The notes under the pieces were generated by a model, which saw only the letters and a program-made list of their open reading frames with translations, was not told the DNA's origin and did no database searches. The position numbers and the translations under genes were made by a program. This document shows positions 1 through 11,630 of a stretch of 62,000 bases of DNA, piece after piece. The stretch is from positions 110,216,912 through 110,278,911 of the forward strand of contig CM043963.1 in NCBI GenBank assembly GCA_014529385.2. The letters are read 5' to 3'. The stretch is from Adiantum capillus-veneris (taxonomy: Eukaryota > Streptophyta > Polypodiopsida > Polypodiales > Pteridaceae). Position 1 is the stretch's first letter. Every line of letters starts with the position of its first letter.

Positions 1-344
1 TTCAAACCATTATGCACTAAATAGTAAGTACTTTGTTTTATATTGATCTGGATACTAATCAAAGGTCTGAAAAGAGTTTAATATGCACAATCACTTTGTT
101 GTTAGCATTTAATTACCACTTGTCAAGGTATGTGGAAAGATTCTTTGTGATTGACAATTTGTTCAATTGACGTTAAGAAATACAAGAGGGATTATAAGAA
201 TGAGTTTAGTCAAAATTTTACATTAACTACAGTTGTATATATAATTGCCAAAATGTTCACAGGAGGGGTGTATCAAATATTGCAACATTTTTAAAAAGGG
301 TTTTTTTTTAATTCTCTATGAACGCGTGCTATATACATAACTAT
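1..344. other. AT-rich sequence without a recognisable gene
   Basis: No coding similarity, structural RNA or terminal repeat is visible. It lies past the truncated end of the retroelement ORF fragment and may be flanking DNA or decayed element. Confidence 0.4.
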
Positions 345-1870
345 GAAAGGTGCACCCCCCGAGAGGGCTGGCAGGAGCTTTTTCTTCCATTGAATAATCT
401 TTTGTTTCATCAATGGAAGTGATATCATCTTGTGGCCAAAACGTTCGACCACCTCATTTGGCTTTATCATCAGTAAGGCTATAGATGCCAATACCTTGAG
501 CTCATATAGCATGAATTATTTGTGAGAGGGGTCTAGAAACTTGGCAATCCATTTCTTTAGTACTTCTCTTGCATCTGTAAGCTTCGCAGCTTCCTCAAAT
601 CCTGGTAGCTGACCTTAGTAGATGTACTTGGTAGGTCCATTGGAGGGACATCTACTCTGTCAGCCTCTATGGCTTGTGTTGTTACGTGATGAGCAAGTAT
701 CACTAATTTAGCCTTGAGGTTACTAATTTCTGCTCTTTACTTTTTAATTCTTGTGCATGATGTTTAGCTTGAATGGTTAAATCTATTTGTGCCTTTGTTA
801 GTAGGTCCTTTAGCTCTTTGATCTCTTGATCTTTTTTATTCTAAATGGCCGTATGGCCATTTGTCATCACTTGTTGATCATACCTTTCATGTGCCAGCTC
901 CGCCTTTAATGCTTTGATCTCTTCTACATTGGCTAGTTGCGTTTGAGAAGTGAGGGTTGGAGCAGGCACATCTTGCATTGCGAGGAGCTTTGAAAGTGTG
1001 TGCTTCAAGACATCATATGAGTCTCTTAGCTTGGCATTTCTTTGTTGCTCTCTTGCCAACTCTTCTTCCAAGCGTTGTTGGTTAACTTGCATCTCATTGT
1101 GGGCTGCAATTTGATCTTGTAGAATGCGGAAGAAACCCTTCACTTCTCTTTTTCCTATTCAAGTTCAACTCATAGATTTCTTTGGTCCTCTTGTAGGCTC
1201 TCTATTTGCCTTTGCAACCTTGCATTTTCTATTTTTGCTGCTTGTGTTTTCTCTTTGCCATCTTGAGCATCCAACTCTATGAGCTGGGACATTTCTCGTT
1301 GGCATTTGAATTGGAGGCTTTCTAGATGTTGTTCTAGGTCAAACTCTTAAATCAGTTTATGCGTTCCAACTAGGACTCTGTTGGTGACGGGTGATCAAAA
1401 TCATACCAAGGTCCTGATATGAAATCCTTTTGAGTACAGGTCGTGCATTCATGTACATCTTGTTCTTCTCACAATCTTTCAATATTTCTTCGACCAGGTT
1501 TTCTAAGATGTAATTTTTGAGGTCGCATCGGATGACCCTTTGTTCTACCAGTCCCATGCCCATAACCACTGTTATGTGTTAAGTTGGACTTGGTGTAGCG
1601 AGGTGGCTTCTGGACCTTGAGACCCTATGAGATCAATCTTAGTGGCAGCTCAAATTTAGTGTAGATCCAATACTTGTATATAAAGTTGTGCCCTTGTTGC
1701 TTGATGAAGGCTTTGTGATTGTTGATGGCTTTGCTTTTATAGATGTAAGGTCCTCCTCTTAGCTCTTACTCTTGATACATATCTAAGCCGTTTATTTTTC
1801 GAATACAATCGAGTAAATTTGGTCTATAGTCAAGCACCCTAGCTACCCACGAGACACTTTCGATTTTTAC
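345..1870 (-). pseudogene. Decayed 3' ORF of a Ty3-like retroelement (third copy)
   Basis: On the minus strand, broken reading frames match the large 3' ORF of element B (53403-56951) in the same order. The block near 1357-1900 carries an N-domain tail with KVQKPPRYT followed by a GMGLVE-like helix. The block at 841-1143 is a charged coiled coil with QRLEEELAREQQRNAKL against B's KKRLEEELTKEREQNEKL. The block at 345-512 carries YELKVLASIALLMIKPNEVV against YELKVLESATLLMITPDEVV. Stops and frameshifts split it into pieces, and B's conserved C-terminal domain is missing beyond about position 345. It is a dead fragment with no gag-pol beside it in the window. The protein's function is unknown. 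The match rests on reading three blocks by eye. Confidence 0.72.
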
Positions 1871-1941
1871 CATGGGATTGTGGATATAACCAATGCAATG
1901 GATATTAGTTTTACCTTAAGAAAGAATAAGCGTAAGGTGAA

Positions 1942-2095
1942 AAAGTAACTTTTTGGAAAAGTAATTTGTTACATAAGCCACTTATTGAAAAAGTAGCTTG
2001 TTGCATAAGCCACTTATTGGAAAAGTAGCTTCTTGCATAAGCCACTTGTTGAAAAGTAACTTGTTGTATAAGTAACTTGTTGGAGAAGCTTTGAA
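1942..2095. repeat. ~33-bp minisatellite, about 4-5 copies
   Basis: The phrase AAAAGTAGCTTGTTGCATAA followed by GCCACTTATTG recurs four to five times with small changes, with a period near 33 bp. The translated ORF on the minus strand over this stretch is just the repeat read through and is not a gene. It lies immediately upstream, in the minus sense, of the decayed retroelement 3' ORF. Confidence 0.75.
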
Positions 2096-2163
2096 AAGGA
2101 AGAAAGGATATCAAGATATACAAAAGTAATTTATCAAGATAAGTTAAGGGTCTTATCAAATTA

Positions 2164-3320
2164 AGCTTAAAAGGAGGCCCTCCCTACTCATTAAACACTT
2201 CTCTACACATTTTGAAAGTGCAAGCTTGATAGTGAGCTATGAAAGCCAAAGTTAATCCTCCTTCACACACACCCCTTCATACCCCTCTCTCCTCAAGAGA
2301 AGATAACCATAATCCAAATTATCATACACTCTTCACCCTTTCTCTCCTAACATATAAGCTTTCCATAGCTTGAAATTTTTTTAACCTCTCTTTATTCCCA
2401 TAGCCAAATCGGTGGTTTTCAAGCAAAGTGAAGCGGAAAAGAACCGGTTACGTCAATACACTTCGTTGTTGCTCTTCCAAAGCAAGGAGAAGATCCTACC
2501 ATATACACACTAAGGTAAGGTTATCTTGTTATTTTTCATTCTTGAAAGAGATTTACTTTCATGCTTACTTAAATTCGTGCTTAAGCTCTTTAATTTTCTT
2601 AAACAATCCTTCTTGCTTATGAGAAAAACATAACTTTTTGGTTGGTTGTAGATGTGCCAGGTTTTGTTTAGTAATGCAAATTAGGTTAATACTTAATTTT
2701 TCCAACAATGTCTTCAATCCATTAGAAAAATTTTGAACTCATTTTTGGGCCTTTTAAGAGCGCCACATCATCAAAATTGTACAAAAGAAAGCAACTCGGT
2801 AGACCCCTCTAAATATTGCTTAGAACTTCATGATATGACCTATCATTGGAAAGTTCTTGAAAAATGGATTCTAAAGAGCCAAGGTCCGAAAAGTTTGGAT
2901 GACTTCTATGAAAGTTATGCCATTTTTTTTTCAATCAGCCAGGTTTTGTTACCGTTACGGTAATCAAAAATCACCTTTTTTTAGATCTACATGAAGGCAA
3001 TGTCCGATACATGCATGCTATATATCAATAGATAGCATTTGAAGAGTAGATTCTAAATATCCAACCTCCGACAAGTTTGGATCTTATTTGCAAAAAATAC
3101 CGATCCCCACTTTTTGAAATCTTTGCCACATCAACAATTCTTACAAGGCCCATTTTTTAGTCCAAAATTTTCCTAATGTATAGCTCCCTTGCTTTCGACA
3201 AAATTGCTTGCCAGATTCGAAGCCGTGTGCAACAAAGATCCACCTTACATGCATTGCCCTACACCACAAGAGAAGCTACATTGATCTAACAATTGTCCCA
3301 CACATCAAATTTTGAAAAAT
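2164..3320. other. Non-coding stretch, possibly leader or LTR remnant
   Basis: No convincing gene. A phrase around 2848-2925 (a bent ATTGGAAAGTTCTTGAAAAA followed by GGTCCGAAAAGTTTGGATGA) recurs in degenerate form around 3031-3110, so the block contains an imperfect ~190-bp duplication. Between the two lies one perfect odd palindrome at 2949-2963. Because the block sits upstream, in minus sense, of a decayed retroelement 3' ORF, it could be that element's leader, but no LTR or PBS is seen. Confidence 0.35.
2949..2963. promoter_or_regulatory. Isolated palindrome TTACCGTTACGGTAA
   Basis: Seven-base arms are perfectly complementary around a central T. Only one copy is seen in the window. It sits in a position comparable to the palindromes of elements A and B (outside the 3' ORF), but lacks their ATCGCGAT core, so a regulatory role is a weak inference. 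Confidence 0.3.
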
Positions 3321-3344
3321 AATCATTTTACCTCACCTGGTCCT

Positions 3345-3475
3345 GCACGTCATGTGTGTCTCTCCTCCTCCATCTCTTGCTTGCATGACGTCTGTCCCAC
3401 CCTGCGCCTCTGTCTCCCATGTTCCATCTCTTGCTTGCGCGACCTCTGCTTCCCCCCTCCGCCTCCTGATTACCG
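3345..3475. repeat. Pyrimidine-rich imperfect duplication
   Basis: CCATCTCTTGCTTGC appears twice about 65 bases apart (near 3370 and 3426), each followed by a related C/T-rich phrase. Open frames on both strands are a by-product of the composition and no protein is recognised. Confidence 0.5.
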
Positions 3476-3504
3476 ACCTCGATCGCACGGCTTCTCTCCA
3501 CTCC

Positions 3505-4085
3505 GACAAAATAAGAGCGCATATACTCTCCTCATGCTCATTTTTTTATTTAAATTGAGCTAGTACGCCCTACATATATGTATCTCATAATGTTAGCCAT
3601 AAACTCTTGTTAGTATCCTACTCTACATCCTCCAAAATAGCTCAAAGTTCCACTGGCTTTGTCTCTCTGCCTAGCGCCCATCTCCATTGTGCTGCCATGA
3701 AAGCCTCATAGCGACTAGCAGCAACCCGCTGCCAAGCCTATATAGCAATGTTTTCTTTGCGTCGCATATATCGACACTGGAGGAAAAATTATTTTCGTCT
3801 CTACAAACCGTCACAAGTGTGAAGAACCTCTTGTAGTGAAATAAGGCGCATAAACTCTCCTCATGCTCGATTTTTGATTTAAATTGAACTAGTATGCCCT
3901 ATATATATGTATCACATAATAATGGCTCTAAAAAATTAAAAACTATTAGTTTGTTGCAACAAGTATGTAGTCAGCCATAAGCCATAAACTCTTGTTAGTA
4001 TCCGCCTAAATAGCTCAAAGTGCCACTGGCTTTGCCGTCCCCATTGTGCTGCCGCGAAAGCCTCTAGCAGCAGCCCGATGCCAAG
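3505..4085. repeat. Direct duplication of about 240 bp with ~330-bp offset
   Basis: The text at 3505-3745 (CTCTCCTCATGCTC, then GCCATAAACTCTTGTTAGTA, then CATTGTGCTGCC) is repeated at 3840-4085 with the same order and small gaps. Neither copy contains a recognisable gene. It may be a local tandem duplication or two fragments of one repeat family. Confidence 0.7.
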
Positions 4086-5016
4086 CCTTTGGGTGATCTT
4101 GCCACTTTTGCTTGAAAAAAAACAAAAATCCTTCAATTTCTCACATGAGTCAAGACGCCAGTTTTGCTTCAAAAGCTGGCAATCGCTTGGGATGATAATT
4201 TTCTCTGGCAGTACACTCTGGTTTCATGATACGAGTCATATGAGCTTTCAAGTTTCCACCAACTGCCATGAAGAGCCCCTCATTTGGTCTTCTGCGAGGT
4301 TATTGTCCATTGATGAGTGCAGGAAGACTCAAGAGGTCTCTCTTTCTCTCTCCCCCTCACCCACGTTTTCAGATCTTGAACGCTTGCATTGTTAAGTTTA
4401 TTTAGCTAAAAATGTCTGAAGCAAACTGATGCGCGGGTTGCAGCTGTGAAGGGTTCATACGTTGGGAAATATTGTGTGGGAGATGTGCCATTGCACAAAA
4501 AGGCTGCCACAGACTTTGCGTGATGTATCATTTTACAAAAAGATTGCAGCGGCATTGCCGACAGGTGATATTCTTCATTATTTTTGTTAATTAAGCATAG
4601 AGAACAACAGAATCTTTCGTTTATTATTTGAATAAAACTATGTGCTTGCAACTGAGCAAGAATAGAGAAAAGAGACCTGTGTTGAGTGCAAAGATATTGT
4701 TTCAAAATTGATGCTGCTTCTTAAATAAGAGCAAGTTTAGGTTAATGTAATGTTTTTGCCCAAGAGAGTTGGTGGAGTAATCAGCATTTCACCAAGGTAT
4801 CTCTTTGGTGGTGTCAAAGCTGCTCTTTATAGTGGCAACATATGGTGAACATAGATATCAAAACTGTAGAGGGGACTTAGCAGTGCAAAATGAAGAGGTA
4901 CATATGGTTTATCTTTGCAAACTTCACAATTTGTCTAATGGTAGCTTCCTTGCAAGTGCATGATGTGGCATATCAACATGTAGAGGCCTTAAAATAGCTC
5001 TCATATTGTGGTTGCT
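4086..5016. other. No recognisable gene
   Basis: Short open frames occur on both strands but show no family motif, biased composition or homology to other blocks in the window. I see nothing specific in it. Confidence 0.4.
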
Positions 5017-5375
5017 AGGTCTCCCACTTATTCCTGGCAATCTTTGCTTGCATAGCTTCTTCTTTACACTTTTGTTGACCCTCCTTTTTAGCTAGGACTT
5101 CTTTTCTTTTACTCTCCCTTTTGAGCTTTCTATCAACTTTTTCTTTGGTAATCTCCTCCTCCTGGCCTCCTGTGCATTTTAGGCTTTCATGCTCTCAATT
5201 GATGATGAAAAAGTCAATCAGCAAAAGATGGGAATAGTCTTTCACTACAAAGGGGAGGGAAACTTTTTCTAGAGTTAAATCTCTCTTTTTCTTTGGTAGT
5301 GTATCACTTGATGGAGCTTTGGGGATTATAAAGAGAGCCTTCTTTTTGGGGACTTTGCATAGAAATGATGGCATA
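5017..5375 (-). pseudogene. Broken charged ORF of unknown identity
   Basis: Reading the minus strand from an ATG at 5375 gives about 120 codons with one internal TGA, ending at a stop near 5017. The first part has a lysine-rich stretch (KVPKKKALFIIPKAPSSDTL) and the second is a highly charged helix-forming stretch (EEEITKEKVDRKLKRESKRK, later KKKEEAMQAK-like) resembling a coiled coil. I do not recognise the family. It could be a transposon protein fragment or a captured exon. The single-stop, otherwise continuous frame and the amphipathic charge pattern are the only support. Confidence 0.3.
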
Positions 5376-5450
5376 ACATGGACTGGAACGCAACAACAAA
5401 CCCATGCTCCATGTCATTGCCGAAGTACATAGGATGCCATCAAGCCATAG

Positions 5451-6280
5451 TCACAGGGGATGTCCATTTTTGGGCATCCCGTCCCCACTTGCCATCCTGC
5501 CCTCTTTTTTACATTAAAAATCCATTTGAGCCCCATCTCTCGTCCACACTACTTGGGACGCGCTTCTCCCGTCCCCACTCCTTGGGACGCGTCCTGCTTG
5601 AATGCTGCTACTTAACACGAATGATGGTTTCTTGTAGAGAATGAGAGAGAGGTAGAGATGTGTAGAGGTAGAGAGAGAGAAAGAGTGTGACACTCGATTG
5701 AGTCCTAGCCAACACTATGAATGCCCCTTCCCACACTATTGTTATTGCAGTATTTTTTCGATTGGATAAATGGACTGTACACACAGTTGATACCTCCAAT
5801 GTAGACTCTACCAACTCAAATGGGGAAGATCATCGCAGTAACTTTTCAAAATGAAGCACCTTCGGACTGATTTGATGCACCTTTGGATCCGTCTTGATGT
5901 GGATTGTAGATAACCACCAAGGGGTTGATCTGGGGTTGATTTGTGCTCTTAATGTGAGAGAAATGAAGGACTAATGATTGGCTGCAAAAACGCAGATCAG
6001 GTTGCAAAAATGCAACAGATTTGACGCGCTCAACGAGGTTAAAACCACAACTGATGATGGAGCAGATGATAGACAATGATGGGAGCCTTCGATGCGATCA
6101 AGGAATGGCCAGAAGAGGCTCGATGGGCTGTCGAAAGATCCGGGCTGCATCAAGGATCTAGTGTTAGTGGATGCGAGGCTTTTTCGACAAGAAAATGGGC
6201 TCAAACTCCAAAACGTTGGCTGATTTAGCTGATGACTATGGTGTGGAGCAAAACGCCAAGGGATTGCAAGAGATAGAAAT
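5451..6280. mobile_element. hAT-like terminal and 5' region fragment
   Basis: The stretch opens with CAGGGGATGTCC followed by repeated GTCCCCACT and CTTGGGACGCG phrases, a pattern common to hAT ends with subterminal repeats. Further in, it shares phrases with the 5' region of hAT element D (59500-60300), notably CAAAACGTTGGCTGATTTAG against CAAAAACGTTGGCTAATCTG and repeated runs around GCAGATC/TTTGCAAAAACG. No transposase is left and the partner end is not found. It stops where the Copia-like LTR begins. Confidence 0.4.
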
Positions 6281-6286
6281 GCTAGA

Positions 6287-6503
6287 CTGCTCTAGAATTG
6301 ACACTCCAATCTTATAGAAATTTGTTGGTCTTTGTGTTCGGTAAAGGCAGTGTGCCTCACCGTGTTTTGCCCGTTTTTACCGGCCAGTGTCCAGTCGCCC
6401 ACATTTATCTCTTTATTCTTTATACATACAAAGAATAAGGAGCTCTCACTCATTCTCACATAGTGCTCATACAATGAGATTTGGGAGCTCCACCCACATC
6501 CTT

Positions 6504-6552
<49 letters not shown>

Positions 6553-6576
6553 CAGCACCGCATTCATGCACTCACA
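6287..6576 (+). mobile_element. Short Copia-type LTR (5' LTR, boundaries approximate)
   Basis: The segment begins TGCTCTAGAATTGACACTCC and ends CACTCACA just before a tRNA-Met primer-binding site, so its right edge is supported by the PBS. The left edge is inferred from a TG start. About 290 bp is normal for Copia LTRs. A long CT tract fills 6508-6549. No second LTR copy is seen downstream, so the element is truncated. Confidence 0.5.
6508..6549. repeat. (CT)n microsatellite
   Basis: About 21 uninterrupted CT dinucleotides within the Copia-like LTR, just upstream of the PBS, where it would lie in the transcript leader. Confidence 0.95.
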
Positions 6577-6578
6577 AT

Positions 6579-6590
6579 TGGTATCAGAGC
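6579..6590 (+). other. Primer-binding site, initiator tRNA-Met
   Basis: TGGTATCAGAGC is the exact complement of the 3' end of plant initiator tRNA-Met and is the commonest PBS of plant Copia elements. It lies two bases downstream of the inferred LTR end. Confidence 0.85.
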
Positions 6591-8129
6591 TTTGGCGACT
6601 CACGTGCGACGGCTTCCCAATAAGACAGAAGCGACGGAGCTCGGTTATGGTAGCTTGAGCTCGGCGGCGGTGGATACGGCTCGACGGTGTCAGATCTCAG
6701 CTTAGGCATGTATATTCAACTTGTATAGAGCTTGTGTAGCAAGCCATTGCTGAACTTTGCAAAAAAAGAGCAAGAACAAGAAGTGTTGTAGTTTGTTTTT
6801 GCTGGTTTTGGCTCTCAAAACAATGTTTTTTGCATATCTCCGTCACACGGAGTCGGATGCATATGGTCCAGGAGTCTAGGTTGGGATTTTGACACATTTT
6901 GGACCCAATGGTGATGTCCATTTTTTGAAATTATGCTCTGAATTACAGCAGATGCAATAGCAGCAAGTTTATGTTGCGTTTTTGGATCGAAAACGGAGGT
7001 TTTTGACATATCTTTCACACCCGGACTCATATACATGTGATCCATGAGTCTACCCTGAGGTTTTGGCATGTTCCGGCCGTGTTGGTCAAATCATATTTTT
7101 GAAATTTTGAGTGCTGAGTTTTCTGCAGCAGCCTGTCAACAATCACAACATATCAAGATTTCGTAGTTTGATTCCTACAATGTAGAGAGTGATGCGGTAT
7201 GAATCTTTGGCTATGTATGACACAATGTGGTGCTATTTGAGAGAGAATTCGTGACTTTCTAATTGTTACACATTTGGATGCAGTTTTATGCGCATTGTTT
7301 GACTGTGTGGGGCATTTCAGAGAGCTTTTTTAGTACGGTTTTGTGCAGTTTTCATGTTATGTATACATTATGCAGATACAGTTTGAGCTATCCATAGCTT
7401 GCAGGTAGCAGGTTTGCAGTATTTTTGGACAAATACATGTCCATAGAGCTACTCAATCAAGAGTAAGCTAATTTGTCAAGCTTTTCGCATTGCATGCAGA
7501 CCATTTGTGGATTTTGCTACTAAGACGGTGTCTATTGTCATGCGTAATTGGTGAGATTTTTTGAGTTTTTGCTCAGTTTTCTTGGGAAACTCTGTCGGAT
7601 TTCTTTCAAGATTTCTTGCCATGAGTACGCCGTATTTTCAATTTGCTCTCTGATGGTATAGTGGTTGATATATTTTCACTTTGACAGTGATCGAGTGTTT
7701 ACTCTCACTTTGACATGTTTTGTCAATTTGAACACGATTTGATATTCATGTACCCACTCTCGTAGGAGGGAGGATTTGTGTATGCTTGTGGCTACAATAC
7801 AGGCTAGTCATGGGTTTCACAGGTTTTTGCAGATATTTGCAGGTAGTTTCTCTTGTGGGACACGTTTTGAGCTAGTTTGCTCTCTACTTGTGTATATAGT
7901 TATGTGCTTTACGCTCGGTTGAGCAGTCTATCCCAGTTTATGCTTGCAGAGTTTGCAGATTGTGGAGTTATTTTATGCATATGTGAGCATTGCTTTTGAT
8001 GCGATTGATCATGCTTTTGAGCGTTGTGTAGTGGTCGAGTTATCTCCCACTTTGTTTACCTTAATTTTTGGCATGAATATGGAGACGCTTCATGTTAGAG
8101 GCATTTCTCACTCACAATTGTGACTAACA
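6591..8129 (+). other. Copia-like leader with internal ~180-bp duplication
   Basis: No gag core is readable between the PBS and the zinc knuckle. The text 6790-6960 (CATATCTCCGTCACACGGAG, then GGTCCAGGAGTCTA, then ATTTTTTGAAATT) recurs at 6965-7150 in diverged form. Frames on both strands are closed or featureless. Either gag has decayed beyond recognition or this was a non-autonomous element with a long untranslated leader. Confidence 0.45.
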
Positions 8130-9059
8130 TGTTGGCACTCCGGCCACGATGGGCGTATTAGGCGCCGTTGCTTCAGGCATATGAGACGCGGGAAGAGACA
8201 GATGCATTGTGCTACTATGAGGACATATGCTAGAGAGTATGCATGTGACGGGCATGTCACTTGTGAGTCTAGCTTGCCTATATACTACTTTGTCTTTTGG
8301 AATAGCACATTGTCTACGCGTTTTCTACTAGATGAGCATGTATTTTTTCATGTGATGCCACGTCGTGATTTGTTTTTCTCTTTCTCTAGTGTGAGACTTG
8401 GTTGTGTGCAGTTTGTTGATGGTTCAACATTTGACATAGAGGGTGCTGAAGATGTATGCATGTCCTTGCCTAGCGGTGCATTTCTTACGCTACGAGATAT
8501 AAGTTATGTACCAAGACTCAACCAGAGTCTCATTTCAATGCGTCATTTGCAGAGTAGTGGATATTGTGTAATGCTTGGAGAGCGATCATTTGAGATGCAT
8601 AGGGGATCACTAATGATAGCCAGAGTTCCTAGCAGTGGTCTAGCATATCCTTTGCATATTTTTGACACACGAGGCGGTGTAGTCTTTGTGCATCTGCAGC
8701 CATGTTTGGAGCGAGAGACGAGGTGTGTCTCTTTTGCGGATGTGCTGCATGGAGAGCAGGTTGTGCATTTGTCTTGTGGTGACGTTCATGCAGACAGTAG
8801 TGGCATCTATGGGGATGCACAGTTGGTGACATCAGTTGAGCCAAAGACCCTCAGTTGGTGCTTAGAAGTTCTTTTTGATTGGTTGGTTCAATTTTTATTG
8901 TCCAATCAACCATTTCTCTCCCTTTTGGGCAATGTCATGTCATCACTTTGTGACATAGAGAAATGTCCAACAATAAAATTGAACAACCATAAATATGAAA
9001 ATACGATAAATGGGTGTAGGAGTAAAAAACAACCGATTAGACCAAATGTGTCTAGCTAA
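8130..9059 (+). pseudogene. Copia gag zinc knuckle and protease/pre-integrase remnant
   Basis: In one frame from 8130, a degenerate CCHC knuckle reads CWHSGHDGRIRRRC (second Cys changed to Ser and the GHIRR-type His lost). An open frame from 8181 to 9059 follows. It matches the Copia protease to GAG-pre-integrase region: HVMPRRDLF, VQFVDGSTFDIEGAEDV, LRDISYVPRLNQSLISMRHL, GYCVMLGE. The catalytic D-S-G is replaced: LLDEHV stands where LLDSGA is expected, so it cannot be an active protease. After about 8860 the frame has no Copia similarity and the integrase and RT are absent. This is a truncated, dead copy. Confidence 0.75.
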
Positions 9060-9496
9060 GGACCATATGTAGCTCAAATTCTATGCATGTGTGTTACCAA
9101 TCTGGATGCACACTAAACAATACAAGCATGCCAAACCTATTCTTGTTCTTCTTGTCTCCCTTTATTATCGGCTTGGTTTTATATTCTTCTTCTCTCAGTC
9201 AGGTTCAATTATTAATTATTTAAGTCTATTGATATCCATGAGTGCTCTTGTGCGTGGTAGAGAGCATCCCAAGATAGTGTTGGGAATGGCCCGAGGGAAT
9301 GTCGGTGGATCCTAAGGCAACTTAGGGCCTTAGGTTGCCCCCACAATCAAAATCCCTAGGGTTGCATATGATCTATGGAGGAAGAGTATCAGTAGCAAGG
9401 GATATGTAACCAACAAGGGGTACCACATGCCAATTGAAAGAACAAAATTGGAGCAAAATTTAGCACTTCGACCAACTTGCAAGTGAGAAAGAGAGA
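9060..9496. other. Intergenic sequence with a module shared with 9985-10150
   Basis: No gene is seen. The stretch 9205-9370 (ATTAATTATTTAAGTCTATT, then AGGGCCTTAGGTTGCC) is a diverged copy of 9985-10150 in the adjacent tandem unit, so the repeat family extends slightly to the left of the unit given below. Confidence 0.5.
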
Positions 9497-9860
9497 ATCC
9501 AATGAGTAGACACGTAGTAGCGGAGCTCCACTCCTAGATGCAAGATCTCTAAACCCCTGGCGTCCCTTTTGGTATTTCTTTTCCATTGATGTTCAGAAGG
9601 TAAAACTTCCAGGAGGGGAGGTCTCTCAAATATGCAACTGCAAGTCTATGAGAAGCCTCCCCCAACGCACATGACACAAAATCTGCCACATCAATACTCC
9701 TAAAATTATGCCACAATTTCAAAGTCACTAAAAATTTGCAATGATTTCCAAGATTTTGTACAGCAAGTCATCACTTTGCGGTTGCCAATACCATTTTTTT
9801 TCTTTACAGGTTTATTGCCACATCATCACATTGTGACAAAGATGTCCTCCAAGAGCGCGA

Positions 9861-9863
<3 letters not shown>

Positions 9864-9913
<50 letters not shown>
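9864..9913. repeat. (GA)n microsatellite
   Basis: About 24 GA dinucleotides inside tandem unit 1, upstream of the left inverted-repeat arm. The matching tract of unit 2 is at 13396-13439. Confidence 0.95.
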
Positions 9914-9915
<2 letters not shown>

Positions 9916-10389
9916 CGCATTTAAAGAAAATCATGTAGAGGATATGCAACAAAGGCATGCATCCATCTCATGACCATGTCTCAATGATTAATTATTTAAG
10001 ACTATAGATATTTGTGTGCGCTCTCATATGTAGTATGACATCCATAAACGGTGTAGGAAATGGAGAGGGGATGCCCATGGCTCCCAAGGGAGCTTAGGGT
10101 CTTAGGTCCTCCCTACAACCAAAAATTCTAGCATTGCATGGAGTTGCTAGGTTTTTAGAGAATGCTTTCCAACTAAGGTAAAAACGCATAAGACAAAACA
10201 TTAGGCCCCAGCTTGGCAAAAACGGCATGGTGAAAAATTCTCAACAGAGTACAACGAGTTGGATTTTAATAAAGATGAGAAGATACATTAAATCCCCAAC
10301 GAGTGTATGGAAGGCTCTCTTGATGCAAATATGTCTAATTTGGAATATTGTTAAACCAATCTAAAAGCATCTTTCTTTGAATTATTCAA

Positions 10390-11595
10390 AATGTCTAGAA
10401 TATGCATAGAACCACTAGAAATTAATGTGAAATGGATGATTACTTGTGGAGAAGTAGGTATAAATTGAATTCTCAATGAGGACACATTTTACAATCCAAA
10501 GTAAGACAATTCACAAGGTTTGTGGTTTGTGACTTTGTCTTCTAAGTATCCCAAGGCTTGGTTGTACATTTCCATATCAGAGAAATGGAAAACATGAAAA
10601 GGCTCAAACATGCGTGCGACCACCTATGTCAAAATGGCATGGTGATTGAAATGCACAACAAAATATAGAGTCAACTTTATGGTAAACATGAAACATTACG
10701 CCCCACTTGGGCAAAAATCGCATGCTGGCTAAACTTCAGCATAGAGTACAACGACTCGGCTTTTAGGTACAAATAATAAGATACATTAAATTCCGGACGA
10801 GTGTATAAAAGGCTCTCTTGATGCAAGGATGTCTTATTTGGAATATCATTAAACCAATCTAAAAGCATCTTTCTTTGAATTCTTCAATATTCCTCTTTAT
10901 CACACATGGTTGAAAAGCCTACTTCCTTTGCAGTGGACCTATCAATCGTCTTTGAAATCACATCGTGTAGTATATCTAATTCGATCTTTCCTACCTCAAA
11001 GATAGTATCTTACAAGTAGAAACAATATAATTAGATACTACAAGTAATAAATAATCTATCTTTCGTTCTTTTGATATAGCATCCTACATAATTTGATACA
11101 CAAATAGGAGCATGTAAGCTCACCAGAAAAGCACATGGATTATTATGAAGGTAGCTTTGAAGATTACATTCCTTAAAAAAAACTTTGTCCGCGAGAGCTT
11201 TTGGAGCTCTCCCACTTATACCGATAGCTTTCCCTAAGGCAATGTCCCATGTAGATAGATTGAATTATAGGGCCACATTTTTAAGTTTCAACGAAAACAC
11301 GGCACCAAAATGAGAACTCAATTAACATTGCAAAGTATGTGAGGTATTTTGCGCTTACTAGCTACATTTGACAAAGAGTCTCGAAACAGCAGTGGGCACC
11401 ATTTACAACATTTTGCGTATACTGACTTTGGAATTTTGCGTTGTTTTGCAATTACATGGCTATCAACATAACATCAAGAGCCGCAAAACAACATTGGATA
11501 GTAGTGTAACAGTAGCCTCTCTACTACTATTGTCAGCAACTTTGGACCCTAAAAGTCTTATCCAAGAGCTCTCTCTCTCTCTTCTTCTTAAAATA

Positions 11596-11630
<35 letters not shown>

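Noticed and set aside
6579-6590. tRNA gene
   Set aside because: Only the 3' 12 bases match tRNA-Met. It is a primer-binding site, and no cloverleaf can be formed. I found no tRNA or rRNA elsewhere.
6292-6705. Open frames with long SLSLSL or EREREREE runs on both strands
   Set aside because: They are GA/CT microsatellites read in frame, without any domain on either side. The same applies near 9776, 11368, 13274, 16777 and 17240.
8629-8844. Minus-strand 71-codon frame opposite the Copia fragment
   Set aside because: Shadow of the plus-strand frame, which carries recognisable Copia motifs.
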